Position numbers and translations under genes: made by a program
Notes under the pieces: generated by a model
Seen by the model: only the letters and a program-made list of their open reading frames with translations
Told to the model about the DNA's origin: nothing
Database searches by the model: none
Shown here: in pieces, positions 51,448-61,472 of the stretch
Numbering within the stretch: the stretch's first letter is position 1
How the letters are laid out: the number at the start of each line of letters is the position of its first letter
Source: Clostridiales bacterium
GTDB lineage: Bacteria; Bacillota; Clostridia; Christensenellales; CAG-314
Length of the DNA: 64,000 nucleotides
Assembly: GCA_022508375.1 (NCBI GenBank)
Contig: JAFLVJ010000003.1
Span: 62,001-126,000, forward strand
Direction: 5' to 3'

Positions 51448-52533
51448 ATGATACTTTACAAAAACGGACACGCATTGATAAACGGTAAACTCGTCAAAAC
51501 CGACATTGTGGCAAACCATGGCAGGATTATCGAAATTGCTCAGGACGTGGTTGCAGACGAACAGACGGAAGTTATCGATTGCAGTCATCGTTACATATTG
51601 CCTGCGCTTGTTGACATCCACACGCACGGTGCAAACGGTTACGACTTCAACACCGCCGATATCGACGGAATGAAAAAGATTATTGAGTTTTACGTTGCTC
51701 ACGGCGTAGGGACTGTTTTCCCTACCGTTATGACGGACAGCGATGAAAATATCTGCCGACAGCTATCCTTGATTGCAACGCTTGCCAAGGAATATCCCGA
51801 AATAAAGGGTATCCACCTTGAAGGTCCGTTCTTGTCCAAGGAGTACTGCGGCGCCATGCCCGTACAATATTTGCAAAAGCCCTCAATGGACAAATTTGTG
51901 ACATATCAAAAAGTAGCAGAAGGAAAAATCAAGCTTGTCACCGTTGCGCCCGAGCTTCCCGACGCATTGGCGTTCATTTCGGAAGTGTCCGACGCTAAAG
52001 TTACCGTATCCTTGGGACACAGCGGCGCCGACGGCGAAACGGTACAAAAAGCATTGAAAGCCGGCGCAAAGTGCTTTACGCACTGGGGCAACGCCATGAG
52101 TCAACTGGACAGACACAACCTCAACATGGCAGGTTGCGCGTTGCTATCCGATGCTTACTGCGAGGTAATATGCGACGGTAAACACGTAGATAAAGACGTG
52201 TTGCGACTGCTATTGAAAACAAAAGGAATCAATAAAGTAATTGGCGTTACCGATAGTATAATGGCAACGGGACTGGGGGACGGTAACTATACTCTATCCG
52301 GAATTAAAGTAACGGTAAAAAACGGCGACGCGCGCCTGACTGCTTCAAACGTACGCGCAGGAAGTACACTTGACGCCTATCAAGGGCTTGCAAACGTCGT
52401 AACGTTTACCGGACTTCCACTGCCCGAAGCAATTAAACTGTGGACGGTAAATCCCGCCAAGCTTGTGGGACTGTCCGACAGAATAGGCACCATCGAAATT
52501 GGCAAGGACGCGGACTTTATAATCTTCGGGTGA
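51448..52533 (+). CDS. nagA: N-acetylglucosamine-6-phosphate deacetylase
   Basis: 361 aa; AAGGTGAG upstream. LPALVDIHTHGANGYDFN holds the HxH metal site, KGIHLEGPFLS the metal-binding Glu, SLGHSGADG and FTHWGNAMS the substrate-binding histidines, and GVTDSIMATGL the catalytic Asp. It removes acetate from GlcNAc-6-phosphate. Convergent with nagB across a shared terminator, so the two steps of amino-sugar use are separately controlled. Confidence 0.96.
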   Translation: MILYKNGHALINGKLVKTDIVANHGRIIEIAQDVVADEQTEVIDCSHRYILPALVDIHTHGANGYDFNTADIDGMKKIIEFYVAHGVGTVFPTVMTDSDENICRQLSLIATLAKEYPEIKGIHLEGPFLSKEYCGAMPVQYLQKPSMDKFVTYQKVAEGKIKLVTVAPELPDALAFISEVSDAKVTVSLGHSGADGETVQKALKAGAKCFTHWGNAMSQLDRHNLNMAGCALLSDAYCEVICDGKHVDKDVLRLLLKTKGINKVIGVTDSIMATGLGDGNYTLSGIKVTVKNGDARLTASNVRAGSTLDAYQGLANVVTFTGLPLPEAIKLWTVNPAKLVGLSDRIGTIEIGKDADFIIFG

Positions 52534-52584
52534 GGTTCGGTCTGCGATTGTGCAATATGTAAATAAAATATCCGTACATAGTAA

Positions 52585-52615
52585 AACGGCGAGAACAAAT
52601 CTCGCCGTTTTTGCT
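52585..52615. terminator. Bidirectional terminator between nagA and nagB
   Basis: Perfect 11-bp stem (AAACGGCGAGA/TCTCGCCGTTT) with a 5-nt loop and T residues on both strands. Confidence 0.93.
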
Positions 52616-52637
52616 GTTTATTGAATTTACGTTTACT

Positions 52638-53360
52638 TTACAGCAAGGACGCAGCCTGCTTGTCCAGTATTACGGTTACGTCAGTGTGCGTTTGTAATAT
52701 ACTTGCAGGACAGCACGTATCCACTGCGCCCTGCAACATTGCTTTGACAGCTTTCGCTTTGTTAAGTCCGCTTGCAAGCAGTAACAACTTCTTAGCGCAC
52801 ATGATATCAGCAATACCCACGGTAATCGCCCTTGTGGGGACATCCTCGATACGCGAAAACAGACGCGAATTGTCCTTGATGGTACTTGTCGCCAATTGCA
52901 CTACCCGAGTGCGACTGTCAAACGGAGAACCGGGCTCGTTAAACGCTATGTGTCCGTCGCTACCAATTCCCAGCAGTTGAATATCGCGCGGTAACTTGGC
53001 GAGTAAGTCGCCGTAACGCTGGCATTCAGCCTCAAGATCCGTTGCGTCTCCGCGCGGGATAAAGGTATTTGCCCTGTCAATATCTATGTGATCGAACAAG
53101 TTGCTAAGCATATAGTACGCGTAGCTATGTTCATGGTCGCATCCCAATCCAACGTACTCGTCGAGGTTGATTGTCCTGATATCCTTAAAGGACAGCTGTC
53201 CGCTTGCGTACGCTTGGCGCAGATTTGCATACGTACCCAATACGGTACTTCCCGTTGCCAATCCCAGCGTTGCCGTGGGGTTGCTTTGCACCGATTGTCC
53301 GATAATCTTTGCCGCAAGCGCGCTCATTTCCTCGTAGTTTTCAACTGTAACAATTTTCAT
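52638..53360 (-). CDS. nagB: Glucosamine-6-phosphate deaminase
   Basis: 240 aa. LGLATGSTVLGTYANL, INLDEYVGL (catalytic Asp), IQLLGIGSDGHIAFNEPGSPFDSRTR (active-site loop with Asp-His) and GIADIM are the family motifs. It converts glucosamine-6-phosphate to fructose-6-phosphate and ammonia. The gene starts only 42 nt after the surface protease gene, with no terminator or clear Shine-Dalgarno between, so it may be read from the same transcript. Confidence 0.96.
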   Translation of the reverse strand: MKIVTVENYEEMSALAAKIIGQSVQSNPTATLGLATGSTVLGTYANLRQAYASGQLSFKDIRTINLDEYVGLGCDHEHSYAYYMLSNLFDHIDIDRANTFIPRGDATDLEAECQRYGDLLAKLPRDIQLLGIGSDGHIAFNEPGSPFDSRTRVVQLATSTIKDNSRLFSRIEDVPTRAITVGIADIMCAKKLLLLASGLNKAKAVKAMLQGAVDTCCPASILQTHTDVTVILDKQAASLL

Positions 53361-53402
53361 ATTATTTTTCGGGTGTAGTAGTCTAAAGTTCGAACCTGTA
53401 TT

Positions 53403-56400
53403 TTACTTTTTCTTATACTTGCACACCAAGACAATCGCAGCTGTCAAAGCTAATGCGATGATGATAAGTACGAATATCCACAAGTTCCTTAAAATAAACT
53501 CTCCTACTTTGTTACCGTTATCAGTTGGCGGTTCTTTTTCGGACGGAATGGAAGGTGTTGGATTGTACGTTGTATTTTCGGAAAAGGTTGCAGTAATCGT
53601 ATGATCACGTTGAACAGCGGTTAAAATATACGTTTGAGAGCCATTAACCACCCTACCGTCAATTACAATGACCCATAGGTAGTATCCCTCGTCGGGAGTA
53701 AATGTTATCAAAACATCTTCCATATAGTTAACCACAAGCTTTTCCGCTTGGATTGTTCCGTGCGCACTTTGCACTATTGTAATTGTAAAGGTCTTGATTT
53801 TCGCAAATGCTGTCAGCGTTAAGTCACTGCTGGGCATGGTAATCGTCATACTTTCCTTGTCAAGATTATATATGCCATCTACCGAACTTTTCCAGTATGC
53901 GAAGTTGTATCCAACATCGATTGTTACCGTCACGGTAACTTCCGATCCGTATAGGTACGTCCCTGCGCCATTTACCGACGATATACCGTCTGTCATTATC
54001 AGCGTTAACACGTAAGACTGCCGTGTGTAATATATATCTACCGAAGTATTGCCACTTGCGTCAATTTTTACTTGTTTTATCTTCAAGTTAGTAAATCCGG
54101 CGTAAGTATTGGCCTTTGCTTCGGTTTTGGAGTCTGTTTTACCTTGCAAATTTTGCGTTTCATACAGTGTATAATACCTGCCATCTACAAGCGTTGCACC
54201 TTCCTGAGTTAGCGATTCCTGCCAGTGATTTACCGTATAGTTCAAATTAAGTGCCACAAACACCGCTGTAAACGTGTGATTATCCGTTACCCTGCTGAAC
54301 TTGTAAGTTGACATGTTTTCGGTTACTACGTCACTACCGTCAATTATAAGCTTTGCTATGGTGTAACCTTTATCGGCGGTAATAGTTATTGAAACTTGCG
54401 AACCGTATCTTACAATTGTTTCGCCTGCCGGACTTATACTTCCATGCTCGCTTTGCGTGACAGTTATTGATAATAACCTGACGTCAGCGTATGCCGTAAG
54501 CGTTATTTCGCAGCTCGGCATAGTAAACGTAATACTGCTGATATTGAGGTATTCAAGTCCGTCGTATGAACTTGTCCACTTTGTAAAGACGTACCCTTGT
54601 TCAGCTGTAGCGGATACTATTACCGACGAACCGTATTTGTAACTTCCCTCTCCCGAAACTGAATAGATGCCGTTGGTTTTCACCAACTTCACCTCGTAGC
54701 TGTTTCGGGTGTAATAAATATTTACAACCGTTTTACCGTCATACGAAATTGTCAATTGCTCAAATGCTTGAGCCGTGAACCCTTCGTACTCATTGGCTTG
54801 CGCGTTTGTCTGTTCGTCCGTTTCTCCGACTAACGTCTCGGATTGACACAAAGTATAATACTTGCCTTCCACAAGCGTTGCGCCTTCCTGAGTTAGCGAT
54901 TCCTGCCAGTGATTTACAGTGTAAGTCGTCCCCACTGCCTCAAACTTCGCGCTAAAGGTGTGGTCGTCTGTTACTTCGTAAAACGTGTAGCTTGTCAAGT
55001 CGCCATCCGTTATTTCAATACCGTCAACAATTAACTTTGCAATGGCGTATCCTGCGTTTGCCGAAATTGTCAACGCAATCTGCGAGCCGTAGTTTGCTTG
55101 TACTTCGTCGCAAGGACTTATACTGCCGTTTAAAGTTTGCACAACGGTTATTGTAAACTTCTTGACTGTTGCATATGCCGTTAAAGTAAGTTCGCTACTG
55201 GGCATTGTAAACGTACAACTAACGTCGTTTAAAAGGGTAACTGTTGATACTGAACTTATCCAGTATGCAAAGTTATAACCTTGCTGCATAACCGCCGTCA
55301 CTGTTACCGTCTCACCGTAGAGGTAGTATCCTTCGCCGTCGATTCGAGCAATACCTTCCGTCGTTACCGACTTCAATTGGTACAAATTCCTAACGTAATA
55401 TACGTTGACTACGGTATCACCATACGCTGATATCCTTTGCTGTTCAATAGCTAGCGCGGAAAAACCGTCGTATTGATTTGCCTCGGCGTTTGTCAGGTTG
55501 CCCGTTTTGCCCATCAAAGCTTGCTCATTACTCAACGTGTAATACTTGCCGTCGTAGTAGGTTGCACCCTCTTGTGACAGTGACTCCTGCCAGTGTTTTA
55601 CAGTGTAAGTTACTCCAACCTCCTCAAACTCCGCACTAAAGGTATGATTGCTCGTTATGTCGTAAAACGTATAGCTAGTCAGGTCGCCGTCTGTTATTTG
55701 ACGACCGTCCACTATTAACTTTACAATGAAGTATCCCTTGTTTGCCGTAACCGTAAGTGTAACTTGCGAACCGTAATTTGCATTTATTTCGCCGCTTGGA
55801 CTTATACTGCCGTTTGAAGCTTGCGTGACGGTTACCGTATAGACGTTTATTTCAAATGTAACGTAAATGGAATGATCGGCGTTAACGTTAAGGAATTTGT
55901 AACCGTTTGCAATTGCATATTCCTTTTCTTCTTCATTTAGTGGAAAATTATCCACATAGATTTGCGACACGTGATAACCTGTGCTCGGTTCAAAGGTGTA
56001 AATAACGGTATCCCCTCCTACCACCGAGTTGCTTCCTTCAGACGATATTGTTCCGTTATCGCCTGCCGTGGCGGTAATGGTAAATATCTTGATTACCTTT
56101 ACCGTGCAGATATCCGATACAATTACCTGTCCGTCCCAATTAGTAACGACAACGTAATACTTGAACGTACCTTGTTCAGATGTGTCTATTGTCAGTATCG
56201 GTGAAGTCTCACCGTCAATTACTGTGCCGTCAACCGTTGAGCCATGCGTTGCGTACCACTCGTATTTAAGTTCGAAACCGTCAACTTTTACCGACAAATT
56301 GATTGCGTCGCCTACTGTCGCTTCAATAAATGAAGGCAAGTTTTGTTGCAAAACAAATTCGTCAATAGCTACAAATGGATTTCCATTGGAATCCGCATAC

Positions 56401-58985
56401 GCTTGAGCCGTCGAATTAGCGTAGCCGTAAATCGTTACGGAGGAATCGATTGTAAAGTCGATACTGTTTTGAGACAGTGATTTACCTATAATCAGCCTGT
56501 CTAAATAAGAACCGACAAAGGAATTTGAAAAAATCGTAACGATACCGGGCAAATACAGGCTTTTTAACGAATTGCAACCTTGAAAAACGTTGGACTCTAT
56601 CAGCCACACTTTGGGTATATTTATATTCGACAGATTCACACATTCGGCAAACGCCAACTCGCCGATTTGCGATACGTTGGGAAGATTGACATCGGTTAAA
56701 CGTGCAGATTCAACGTCTTCCATGTCGAAAGCGCGCGCCTGAATAGTATAAACTGCGCTTAGCGATACCGACTGTAATGATACGCATTGGTAAAAAGCGT
56801 AACTGCCGATTATTTGAAGGTTGGGAAAGTTTTCATCCGTTAAAGACTGCAACGATACGCATTGGCTAAACGCAGAATATTCCACCGAAGTTACGCCCGG
56901 CGCGTAAATTTGACGTAAATTTCCACAACCGGTAAACGCATATTGCTGTATCAAGGTTACGGTGGAAGGCAGGGTAATACTTGTCATATCGCTATAGGCA
57001 AAGGCACCTTCGCCAATAGCTATGACTGTTACTCCGTTCACCTTTTCGGGGACGACAACGTCCGTTTTCGAACCGCGGTAAGCCGTCAATACACCATTCG
57101 GATCAACGATATATATTCCTTCAACGTAATCGCCGTTGAAACTGTAAACCATTTGAGACGTTTTACTGCACTGCTGAACCTGTCCGCTTGACAATACGAA
57201 TGCCTTAGCCTTTACTATCTGTGTTTTGTCAATCAGTATCGGACTTGAGTAAACTTGTCCGTTGATTAAGCTTGGTTCGGTTCCGTCAAGCGTATAGACG
57301 ACGGTCGCATTGGGCGCTTCGCTGCACGATAGCGACAGGCTAAAGGGCGCCAAACAATCGGAAGCAGTATTGCTAAAGGTTACGCTCGGTAATAACTCAG
57401 CATAGGCGTAACATAAATTCACCATTCCCACGCCATAATACCTGTCCCAACCTTCGTCGCCAAGATCGATTGCGTTGGCGTACAAAGTTTCTTCCAACTG
57501 TGCTATATTGTAGCCTTTGCTTACATCACTGGCAAGCAATGCCACTGCTGCCGACACGTGAGGCGTAGCCATTGACGTTCCGCTTTTCGTATTTGTTCCC
57601 GATCCAACCCACGCGCTTGTAATGTAAGACCCGGGCGCGCAGATATCGACATATTCGCCGTAATTGGAGTAGGGCGCATATTCGTACGATATACCAACTT
57701 GTTCAACCGCGCCAACGGTGATTGCGACGTCAACATTAGCAGGTGAAATGTCAGACACATCAACGCTGTCGTTTCCCGAGGCGACAACGGACAATATCCC
57801 CTCGTCGTAAGCACCTTTCAACGCCGTGTAAAAGTAATTGAATTCCTCACTGCCAACCTCTACGCCGGAGGACGTCAAGCTCATGTTGATTGCGCAAATA
57901 TTGAGACCGTCCATCTTGAGTTGACGCGCGTAATTTATGCCGAGAATCAATGCCAAACCGGAACTTTTGCCTTGATTATTAAATACCTTGATGGGAAGAA
58001 TCTTGACGTTGCTAAGCGTTAAATCGCAAATGATTCCCGATACGTGCGTACCGTGCCCGTGTCCGTCTTCGTACTCGTATTGAGTGGCGCTTGAGGAGGA
58101 TGAGTAATTTACTCCACCGTCTGCAATTCTGCCGTCAAACCAAGGGTGGTCGGTGTCAATACCCGTATCCAGCACTGCAACGACGACTTCGGGCAAGTTT
58201 AACGTTCCCACAGTGTTCACAAGATACTGCGAATAACTTTCTACGTCCATTGCCTCGGCACCCCAACTCGTGTAGGAGTATGAGTCACCCACTCCTGCAA
58301 CCCGAACATCGTCCATATCTTGTACGGTGAATACAGAATCCACCTTGTAGCCGTCTATTCCTTGCAAAGTATCGAAATACTTGCAAGCCTGTTTGGTTGC
58401 TTTTTCCGTTGCGTATTGGAAAATGTGTAAGTTTTGACCTTCAACGGAAGCTATCGCGCCGCAACTGTCCACGTCCGCTTTGGACGATACGATAATACGC
58501 TTGGTAGCGTACGGTCTTGTAAGGAGTAACTGTTCGTCGCTAAACTTCAAGTCGTATCCAAGCGATCTTGAAATAACTTCTATCGGCAACACTAAATCAC
58601 CGCCGACAATTTGTGCAGGCGTATTTGTAATAAATATTTCGTCGTCAACTCTCAGACGGTAATCTTCGAGGTTGAATTGCACCGTTGTTTCGTCGTTTCG
58701 AATAGTATATGAATCTACGTTGTCCTGCAACATAGACGCACCAACGACGTTTACGTAAACATCACTATTTACCATGTAAGTGTTGTTTACCTTTGTTAAA
58801 CTGTCTAAGTCAAACGATATTTCTTGATAGCCGTCCGCGTCGTATTCGCTTATCAGTTGCCGAATGTCCGCAGCAAAGTCAACAAATGCGACCCGCTGTC
58901 TTGAAACAAAGGCAACTGACGCAAAACACGCAAACACTAATACAAGCGTTAACGTCAACAGTATAACGTTTCGTGTTTTTTTCAT
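53403..58985 (-). CDS. Giant modular surface protease: subtilisin + BspA-type LRR + Ig + InlB-like repeats
   Basis: 1860 aa from the ATG at 58985 (GGGAGG 5 nt upstream). Order: signal peptide (1-30); a copper-amine-oxidase-N-like domain (about 40-170); S8 subtilase with Asp in VAVLDTGIDTDH (about 274), His in GHGHGTHVSG (about 313) and Ser in GTSMATPH (about 467); a chitobiase-C-like domain (YTLDGTEPSLINGQVY); BspA-type leucine-rich repeats (about 648-850); an Ig-like domain (880-962); then divergent InlB-B repeats alternating with MucBP-like units (TYTVNHWQESL), about 967-1790; and a C-terminal membrane helix followed by KYKKK (1838-1860). No LPxTG motif. The catalytic triad is complete, so it is probably an active cell-anchored protease that binds host or dietary matter. 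Confidence 0.9.
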   Translation of the reverse strand: MKKTRNVILLTLTLVLVFACFASVAFVSRQRVAFVDFAADIRQLISEYDADGYQEISFDLDSLTKVNNTYMVNSDVYVNVVGASMLQDNVDSYTIRNDETTVQFNLEDYRLRVDDEIFITNTPAQIVGGDLVLPIEVISRSLGYDLKFSDEQLLLTRPYATKRIIVSSKADVDSCGAIASVEGQNLHIFQYATEKATKQACKYFDTLQGIDGYKVDSVFTVQDMDDVRVAGVGDSYSYTSWGAEAMDVESYSQYLVNTVGTLNLPEVVVAVLDTGIDTDHPWFDGRIADGGVNYSSSSSATQYEYEDGHGHGTHVSGIICDLTLSNVKILPIKVFNNQGKSSGLALILGINYARQLKMDGLNICAINMSLTSSGVEVGSEEFNYFYTALKGAYDEGILSVVASGNDSVDVSDISPANVDVAITVGAVEQVGISYEYAPYSNYGEYVDICAPGSYITSAWVGSGTNTKSGTSMATPHVSAAVALLASDVSKGYNIAQLEETLYANAIDLGDEGWDRYYGVGMVNLCYAYAELLPSVTFSNTASDCLAPFSLSLSCSEAPNATVVYTLDGTEPSLINGQVYSSPILIDKTQIVKAKAFVLSSGQVQQCSKTSQMVYSFNGDYVEGIYIVDPNGVLTAYRGSKTDVVVPEKVNGVTVIAIGEGAFAYSDMTSITLPSTVTLIQQYAFTGCGNLRQIYAPGVTSVEYSAFSQCVSLQSLTDENFPNLQIIGSYAFYQCVSLQSVSLSAVYTIQARAFDMEDVESARLTDVNLPNVSQIGELAFAECVNLSNINIPKVWLIESNVFQGCNSLKSLYLPGIVTIFSNSFVGSYLDRLIIGKSLSQNSIDFTIDSSVTIYGYANSTAQAYADSNGNPFVAIDEFVLQQNLPSFIEATVGDAINLSVKVDGFELKYEWYATHGSTVDGTVIDGETSPILTIDTSEQGTFKYYVVVTNWDGQVIVSDICTVKVIKIFTITATAGDNGTISSEGSNSVVGGDTVIYTFEPSTGYHVSQIYVDNFPLNEEEKEYAIANGYKFLNVNADHSIYVTFEINVYTVTVTQASNGSISPSGEINANYGSQVTLTVTANKGYFIVKLIVDGRQITDGDLTSYTFYDITSNHTFSAEFEEVGVTYTVKHWQESLSQEGATYYDGKYYTLSNEQALMGKTGNLTNAEANQYDGFSALAIEQQRISAYGDTVVNVYYVRNLYQLKSVTTEGIARIDGEGYYLYGETVTVTAVMQQGYNFAYWISSVSTVTLLNDVSCTFTMPSSELTLTAYATVKKFTITVVQTLNGSISPCDEVQANYGSQIALTISANAGYAIAKLIVDGIEITDGDLTSYTFYEVTDDHTFSAKFEAVGTTYTVNHWQESLTQEGATLVEGKYYTLCQSETLVGETDEQTNAQANEYEGFTAQAFEQLTISYDGKTVVNIYYTRNSYEVKLVKTNGIYSVSGEGSYKYGSSVIVSATAEQGYVFTKWTSSYDGLEYLNISSITFTMPSCEITLTAYADVRLLSITVTQSEHGSISPAGETIVRYGSQVSITITADKGYTIAKLIIDGSDVVTENMSTYKFSRVTDNHTFTAVFVALNLNYTVNHWQESLTQEGATLVDGRYYTLYETQNLQGKTDSKTEAKANTYAGFTNLKIKQVKIDASGNTSVDIYYTRQSYVLTLIMTDGISSVNGAGTYLYGSEVTVTVTIDVGYNFAYWKSSVDGIYNLDKESMTITMPSSDLTLTAFAKIKTFTITIVQSAHGTIQAEKLVVNYMEDVLITFTPDEGYYLWVIVIDGRVVNGSQTYILTAVQRDHTITATFSENTTYNPTPSIPSEKEPPTDNGNKVGEFILRNLWIFVLIIIALALTAAIVLVCKYKKK
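53783..55840 (-). repeat. Three tandem repeat units of about 684 nt inside the surface protease gene
   Basis: Each unit encodes one InlB-B-type repeat, one MucBP-like repeat and one more InlB-B-type repeat. Segments at 54187-54233 and 54871-54917 differ at one base in 47, an offset of exactly 684 nt (228 codons). The third unit, near 55.6 kb, is more diverged. Boundaries are approximate. Confidence 0.8.
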
Positions 58986-59062
58986 TTTTCCTCCCAAATA
59001 CACCGTTTAATTGTTGCGTTACAATACAATAAAGCGTATTTGTAGCCATTATATTATTTGTA

Positions 59063-59091
59063 ATTATATCACAGTATATAGCTTTTTTCAA
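59063..59091 (-). promoter_or_regulatory. Promoter of the surface protease gene
   Basis: TTGAAA (59086-59091), 17-nt spacer, TATAAT (59063-59068) with an upstream TGxx-type extension, on the minus strand. Confidence 0.72.
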
Positions 59092-59123
59092 CTAGATAAT
59101 ATATTGTGTATAATAAGCAACGT

Positions 59124-59153
59124 AAAAGGCAACCTGCTTATGCAGATTGCCTT
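59124..59153 (-). terminator. Terminator of the GH5 gene
   Basis: Twelve-position stem AAGGCAACCTGC/GCAGATTGCCTT (one mismatch) with a 4-nt loop and four T residues on the minus strand. Confidence 0.85.
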
Positions 59154-59159
59154 GGTTAA

Positions 59160-61472
59160 TTAGTTCAACGCTTGCTTGATGATAGCACTAAGCGTTTTAC
59201 CTGAACCGAACGTCGCTTCATGCGCGTACGTCGTGCTAGTGCCCCTAAACTTATCCTTGATGTCGTAGATAGAATCGCTTGAGAGGTTGGGAGAACTTGC
59301 CCAAGTGTAATATATTCCCCATCCGCCCATATTGTTGTTGGTCTTGTACGTCCAATTTGTCCAATGCCAACCGTATTCCTTGAGCAGCTCCAGCGTTCTC
59401 ACCCAAGCATCCTCGTTGCCGTATGCGGTAAACTCACCCATATAGACGGGAATACCGAAATTTCTATTTTTAACTTCTACCAGTCTTTCTTCAAATTTGC
59501 GGTTGTGTGCCTGAGCGTTGCTCTCGTTCGTGTAGTGATGGAAAGAATACATGCAATTTTGCCAACCGTATTCGGATGGATGCGGCATATCCGAACCTGC
59601 CCAACAAGACTCGAATATGATAATACGGTCTTTGTCTATTGCGCGAATTGCCACGTATAGCTCGTTGTAGAAATCCCACTGTGTGCGCCCCGTCAATCCG
59701 CCCTTTATGCTCGGTTCGTTTAGCAGGTCAAATCCCGCAATGGCGGGGTTGCCCTTGTAGTGTGTTGCAAGCGCTTTCCACAAAGCGACGGTTTTCGCTT
59801 TCTTTTCGGTGTTGGTATAAAAATCTACTTGCCAATCGTTTTCTATTACTTGTCCGCTGTGATCCTGTCCGTTTTGCGAACCGTATGCGCCGTGAAGGTC
59901 AAGAACGGTATATATACCGTATTTCGCCGCGCCTCTCACGAAGTCATCCAGCGCTGAAAAGTCGTAATTACCGTTAAAGTCAACGTTCATATACGTGAAC
60001 GGAAGTCTTAGCACGGTCATTCCCATATCTGAGCAATTTTTGAAGTCCGCGTCAGTCCAAAAGTAACTGCGGTAGTAAGCCCAAAGATCACGCGCCCTTT
60101 CCTCATCGAAACGGTTAATCAATATTTCGTTAGCCGTCTTGTAGTCCTTGTAATTTATTGCAGTCATCCACTGCTCGCTTACCATTAAACCGCCGGCATT
60201 TGTACCGCGCAACATTACGGTATCGCCCTGTCCGTAATTTTTCCTTACATCTGCGCCGTTGACCTTAAGGTAGTCATTTTGCCTCAATTGTCCGCTTTGG
60301 GCAACAACTACGAGCTTCATTATAAAAGCGTCGTCACCCCAACCGACATAGTCGGACCTGAGTTTGTATATTTTGTTATCATCCGTTGCCGTCGTTTCAA
60401 CAATCCAAGGGTCAGAACCGCTCGCAACGTTTACCGAAACACCGTCAACAATCAAATGAATGGAATAAAATTGTCCGCTACTATTTGCAACTGCATCGCT
60501 GATATCCATCTTAACAGTAAATAGGTTATCTTTGAGGTTAACGGTGACGTCTTTTGCATAGGTAGTCCAAGGAGCGGATTGCAATTGTATATCAATATCA
60601 AAATCCTGCTCGGAGTATCCCGAATAAGTACCGGATACACTCAAGTAAACGCGTCCATTGTGCCCTGCTCTCACCGTAACGCTTGACATATCAAGCTCGT
60701 AGGACAAATTAACGTAATTTACGGCAATACCTTCGTAGTACTCCCACTTATACCTGCGGCCACCATAGTTGTAGGTTTCATTGTGATTGTATTTAGTGTA
60801 TTCAACTTTATTTTTAGCACCACCGTTTACGGATATCATCAGATAATACCAGTTTCCGGGTGACGCCGTGAGCTGCGCAAGTTTTATACGAACGGTAAAA
60901 GTACGATCCGAGCCGATATTTGCCGTAGCCTTGTAGGATTCGATTTTTTCATTAGTATCGTACAAATAAGCGACAAGATTTGTCACTCCTCCGCCCGCAG
61001 TACCTTTAAATACAATGTTACCGTTTTCGAATTTAACTTCCGTAGCCGTAACGTTACAAGATGTGTCATCAGGCTTCTTGTCGTCGTCAGGTGGCGTAGA
61101 TGGATTGTCGTCAGGCGGGTTAGAGGGTTTAGATTGATCCTCGTTCGGTTCCCACTGCGCAGTGAACATTACGTCGCGCGCAGGCATTTTAATAACTGCC
61201 CCCGCTTCGTAAGTCGCGTTGCCATCGCTCCATGCCTTAAAGGTATAACCTTCACGCGCATATGTGGTAGCCGCTTTCAAAGTAACCTTGGCGCCTTCTT
61301 TGTAAAATTCCACGCTTGGGGGTTCGCCGCTTGCGTCATCTGCTCCGCGCGCATACCTAACCATATACTTTTCAGGTTCTTCAAACAAAGAACATGCGCC
61401 AAGTGTCAGCATTAAACACAACATTGCAATCAGCACCAAGCATATTGTATAAATACAATATTTTGTTTTCAC
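59160..61472 (-). CDS. Lipoprotein glycoside hydrolase family 5 (endoglucanase-like)
   Basis: 770 aa from a GTG at 61472 with AAGGAG 9 nt upstream. Lipobox LTLGACS near residue 26 marks a membrane-anchored lipoprotein. Next come a Listeria-Bacteroides repeat (YTFKAWSDGNATYEAGAVIKMPARDVMFTAQW), a Pro/Asp linker (NPPDDNPSTPPDDDKKPDD), two beta-sandwich modules (about 105-390), and the GH5 barrel: GTNAGGLMVSEQWM, LRLPFTYMN, VLDLHGAYGSQNG, FDLLNEPS (acid/base Glu, about 585) and VYMGEFTAYG (nucleophile Glu, about 679). It probably cuts beta-glucan or mannan outside the cell. The remnant of a lipoprotein gene directly precedes it. Confidence 0.9.
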   Translation of the reverse strand: MKTKYCIYTICLVLIAMLCLMLTLGACSLFEEPEKYMVRYARGADDASGEPPSVEFYKEGAKVTLKAATTYAREGYTFKAWSDGNATYEAGAVIKMPARDVMFTAQWEPNEDQSKPSNPPDDNPSTPPDDDKKPDDTSCNVTATEVKFENGNIVFKGTAGGGVTNLVAYLYDTNEKIESYKATANIGSDRTFTVRIKLAQLTASPGNWYYLMISVNGGAKNKVEYTKYNHNETYNYGGRRYKWEYYEGIAVNYVNLSYELDMSSVTVRAGHNGRVYLSVSGTYSGYSEQDFDIDIQLQSAPWTTYAKDVTVNLKDNLFTVKMDISDAVANSSGQFYSIHLIVDGVSVNVASGSDPWIVETTATDDNKIYKLRSDYVGWGDDAFIMKLVVVAQSGQLRQNDYLKVNGADVRKNYGQGDTVMLRGTNAGGLMVSEQWMTAINYKDYKTANEILINRFDEERARDLWAYYRSYFWTDADFKNCSDMGMTVLRLPFTYMNVDFNGNYDFSALDDFVRGAAKYGIYTVLDLHGAYGSQNGQDHSGQVIENDWQVDFYTNTEKKAKTVALWKALATHYKGNPAIAGFDLLNEPSIKGGLTGRTQWDFYNELYVAIRAIDKDRIIIFESCWAGSDMPHPSEYGWQNCMYSFHHYTNESNAQAHNRKFEERLVEVKNRNFGIPVYMGEFTAYGNEDAWVRTLELLKEYGWHWTNWTYKTNNNMGGWGIYYTWASSPNLSSDSIYDIKDKFRGTSTTYAHEATFGSGKTLSAIIKQALN

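Noticed and set aside
53370-53400. GGTTCGAA-like T-loop suggesting a tRNA remnant
   Set aside because: No acceptor, D or anticodon arm around it; only a chance match.
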